The notes beneath the pieces are model-generated. The model ran no database searches. It was not told the origin of the DNA and worked only from the letters and a program-made list of their open reading frames with translations. A stretch of DNA of 64,000 bases from the NCBI GenBank assembly GCA_963662605.1, contig OY759785.1:2914001-2978000 (forward strand), given 5' to 3'. How positions within the stretch are numbered: position 1 is the first letter of the stretch; the number at the start of each line of letters is the position of its first letter. This document shows positions 62,601-64,000 of the stretch, piece after piece. The position numbers and the translations under genes are program-made. Source of the DNA: G963662605 sp963662605. GTDB taxonomy: Bacteria > Bacteroidota > Ignavibacteria > Ignavibacteriales > Ignavibacteriaceae.

Positions 62601-64000
62601 GATAACAATACGCTTACCATTAATCCGGGTAAGACGTTAACATTTGCTCCATGGGCATGTTACAATGGAGTTTCTTCGTCACACGGTCTTGCCACCACAA
62701 ACCAAACAATCAATGTCAACGGAACTATGACGTTCCAGCCCGGACGACCGACCGGAAACACTCAAGCACCGGGTTGGGGTTACAATAATTTCTTTGACCT
62801 GGGAACAACTTCTGGTAAAGTATGTACACTCAACGTTGCTGCGACGGGTACTCTAAACGTTACGAAACTATACCCTAACGGCTCGAAGACTGATTACACA
62901 GCCGGTGCCGGTGCTCTTATAACCATTACAAATAACGGTGTCATCAATATTTCAGACACCGCTGACTTCAGAAATGCTTCTCAATTTATCGGCGGAAGCG
63001 GAACGGTTAATATCACCGGCCCTATCCTCATTGGTTCAACCACCGGAATTGCCGCATCTGCCGCAGCCGGACCGATTCAAACGACTACTCGCAATTACAG
63101 CGCTTCAAGATATGAATATGCGGGTACAGCAGCACAGGTGACAGGAGATGGTTTACCGACATCTGTAACTGCATTAGCTGTTAACAATTCTACCGGAGTC
63201 ACATTAAGCAACTCCTTGACCGTTAACGGTACACTTACTGTTGCATCCGGTGATTTAATTACCGGTGCAAATTCCGTAACACTCGGCAATTCCGCAACCA
63301 TAAGTGAAACAGCCGGAAGTCAGGTACTTGGCAATCTTGCAACAACAAGAACATTAAGCCAAAGTACAAATGACGTATTCGGTGGTATTGGTGTTGAAAT
63401 CAACGCTGCCGGTGCTGCGCCGGGTTCGACTTCAGTCACCCGTGTTACAGGCACAGCGATGCTTGGCAGTGGCAACAGCTCAATCAAACGCTACTTCAAT
63501 ATAAATCCAACCGTTAACACCGGTTTGAATGCAACGCTGGTATTCCATTATGATGATAGAGCAGCAGAATTAAACAGTTTAACTGAATCAACCCTGCAGC
63601 TTTTCAAATCAACCGATGACGGCAGCACTTGGGCATTAGGCGCAGGTACTGTTAACACAACATCAAATACCATCACGTTGAACGGTATTACCGACTTCTC
63701 AATGTGGACAGCAGGCAGCAGCACTTCTCCTCTTCCTGTTGAGCTGACTTCATTGTCTGCTTCAGTTTCTGGCAGAGATATTGCGCTTGCCTGGAAGACC
63801 GCAACAGAAGTTAACGTTTCGAAGTTCGTTGTTGAACGTTCGATCAATGGTAAATGGTCAACCGCTGGTGAAGTTGCCGCTTACGGTAACAGCAGTTCAC
63901 CTCGTTCATATTCCTTCATTGATAAAAACCTTGCAGTCGGTAAATATACCTACCGCCTCAAAACAGTTGACAATGATGGGACATTTGAATATAGCACGGT
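59640..64000 (+). CDS. Giant secreted surface protein, 3' end beyond the window
   Basis: Open to the window end: 1,453 codons. ATG at 59640 follows AAGGA. Signal peptide residues 1-23. Several beta-sandwich modules follow: two choice-of-anchor/Ig-like segments (SAPSGFEVSSDG, TAPAGFEVSLASG), fibronectin III-like stretches (IAHLTWTAPANTYEK; ISLTWTNPTYNG), a G8/parallel beta-helix-like region (NDNVWIVGGYTITL, CKNLHVINGQL), and, near the window end, LPVELTSLSASVSGRDIALA and the SFIDKNLAVGKYTYRLK linker that typically precedes a T9SS C-terminal signal, which must lie outside. Likely a T9SS adhesin or surface-layer component; the partial 3' end is the only limit. Confidence 0.75.
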   Translation, partial: MRRNVTVFFFFVLFSLSFSEVYAQAYALWPNSPGNPTSLSPTTSGNVQASAMTYVGNLTTYTSYSTGTKTIASYIGVAASYSGGWGTSWTSTGTGAVYEQYVIAPASGYNLNMTGVELYLGCSNTSGAMKVQLAYSTDGTNFTTFASNSLVNSTVTAAGGGQNGLYLSNTGGMTTGASTSAFSSRVNYWSTSFNSTALSVSNGGSFYLRVYPYVTLATTSHWLAVANVKLKGTATSAGSLTTNPTSNNFGNVAAGSTSGAQSFTVTAVGASSDISVSAPSGFEVSSDGSTYATTATIAAAGGTLYARFAPSSGTGGTGTVNITLTSGALSANIAVQGFAYSAEPTSQSSISFGTVDGNSIVLNLPSAGNGSNHLIVAKSGSAVDWTPTDLTDYTSGTNANYGTAADQGSGNKIVYNGTLTGNGVVTVQGLSAGATYYFAVYDFNIGSSGTQNYLTSSPGTGSQATAATPTLVLSKSSLAFDNVVINSTSAEQTFTLSGSYLTGAPGNLTVTAPAGFEVSLASGSGFSSSVNVAYASATLSATTIYAHFKPTSVASYSGVNIACTGGGAGEEDVAVTGTGIAVPAPTTLAVAHTSDNIAHLTWTAPANTYEKVLVFARPAGDITHTPSGAGSLYNNSNSDITGAGAYSTDNYLVYSGTGTSVEVTGLSAGTTYYFNAYAYEGDAWSSAAASVSATANIHDVTSLTGTGGDAQISLTWTNPTYNGTQSNYWDEVLIVARETSANDGTPSGDGSSYSSGATAFSAGTAIGSGYVVYKGTAAATAVTGLINGSVYYLKAFVRHGSIWSVGSEINVTAVPYAVGDFGSVASSDWGTYATAWKKWSGSGWATAPTAAPTTNDNVWIVGGYTITLPSSGTLNCKNLHVINGQLCKSTTPSSVSSPRYMLIYGTVLEVGSNGILGNVAQGDSADGISFDVENDTLTITGAGGTCSIDRLRTNIANTILTIDRDVTLNYHGSSNAGNAFAYYTVAGDNNTLTINPGKTLTFAPWACYNGVSSSHGLATTNQTINVNGTMTFQPGRPTGNTQAPGWGYNNFFDLGTTSGKVCTLNVAATGTLNVTKLYPNGSKTDYTAGAGALITITNNGVINISDTADFRNASQFIGGSGTVNITGPILIGSTTGIAASAAAGPIQTTTRNYSASRYEYAGTAAQVTGDGLPTSVTALAVNNSTGVTLSNSLTVNGTLTVASGDLITGANSVTLGNSATISETAGSQVLGNLATTRTLSQSTNDVFGGIGVEINAAGAAPGSTSVTRVTGTAMLGSGNSSIKRYFNINPTVNTGLNATLVFHYDDRAAELNSLTESTLQLFKSTDDGSTWALGAGTVNTTSNTITLNGITDFSMWTAGSSTSPLPVELTSLSASVSGRDIALAWKTATEVNVSKFVVERSINGKWSTAGEVAAYGNSSSPRSYSFIDKNLAVGKYTYRLKTVDNDGTFEYST

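Overview
The window looks like a chromosomal segment from the Bacteroidota/Chlorobi/Ignavibacteriota side of the bacterial tree, most likely an Ignavibacteria-like organism. The evidence is the NYPNPFNP-type C-terminal type IX secretion (T9SS) sorting signal on a giant surface protein, many SPI/SPII-type exported and beta-barrel proteins of Bacteroidota style, DUF11 and choice-of-anchor domains, and the moderately AT-rich composition. The species assignment is inference.

Layout. 0-2.2 kb: two SGNH/GDSL esterases (-). 2.4-3.7 kb: a HisA-like TIM barrel and a UspA protein (+). 3.7-9.2 kb: a compact minus-strand operon (exported lipoprotein, beta-barrel protein, glyA, tatC, polyprenyl diphosphate synthase). 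9.4-10.9 kb: glgA. 11-14.7 kb: SPOR lipoprotein, then hutI, glutamate formimidoyltransferase and a cyclodeaminase/cyclohydrolase-like gene, the end of histidine degradation feeding one-carbon folate. 15-22.3 kb: Ig-like lipoprotein, mltG, tsaD, proline dehydrogenase, coaE and rny. 22.4-29.9 kb: the conserved thrS-infC-rpmI-rplT-pheS-pheT block, continuing into a small coiled-coil gene and zapA, a candidate 6S RNA, and rny; infC starts with ATT. Two tRNAs (Val-GAC, Leu-TAA) lie upstream. 30.4-33.2 kb: M16 peptidase. 33.3-35.4 kb: an AT-rich accessory island with a DUF6173-like gene and an opposite-strand three-gene cassette (TIGR04255-like, WFYAL/NPV protein, NCIAWA protein). 35.4-37.1 kb: a 1.7 kb gene-free region with three copies of a composite multi-hairpin repeat. 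37.1-41.7 kb: bacterioferritin, an ECF sigma/anti-sigma/TonB-CARDB lipoprotein operon, and an SQR/NDH-2-like flavoprotein. 41.8-44.6 kb: a CD225 protein and a DUF2752 protein separated by an IS110-family element that lies in the centre of a palindromic repeat. 44.8-47.1 kb: a FadL-like channel and a PocR-domain regulator with an operator-like palindrome. 47.3-64 kb: a 1,633-residue T9SS surface protein, exonuclease III, three TMTC-like GT-C/TPR membrane proteins, and a second giant secreted protein that runs off the window.

How it fits together. The core functions are translation, folate/one-carbon metabolism, envelope biogenesis and Tat export. They are interleaved with an unusually dense set of intergenic palindromic repeats of at least five families, one of which is inserted in frame in a lipoprotein signal region and another of which hosts the IS110 insertion. 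The most promising undescribed items are the three-gene cassette at 33.9-35.4 kb, the multi-hairpin array at 35.86-36.71 kb, the IS110-in-palindrome arrangement with a long non-coding end, the candidate 6S RNA between zapA and rny, and the TMTC-like cluster placed between two T9SS-type surface proteins.
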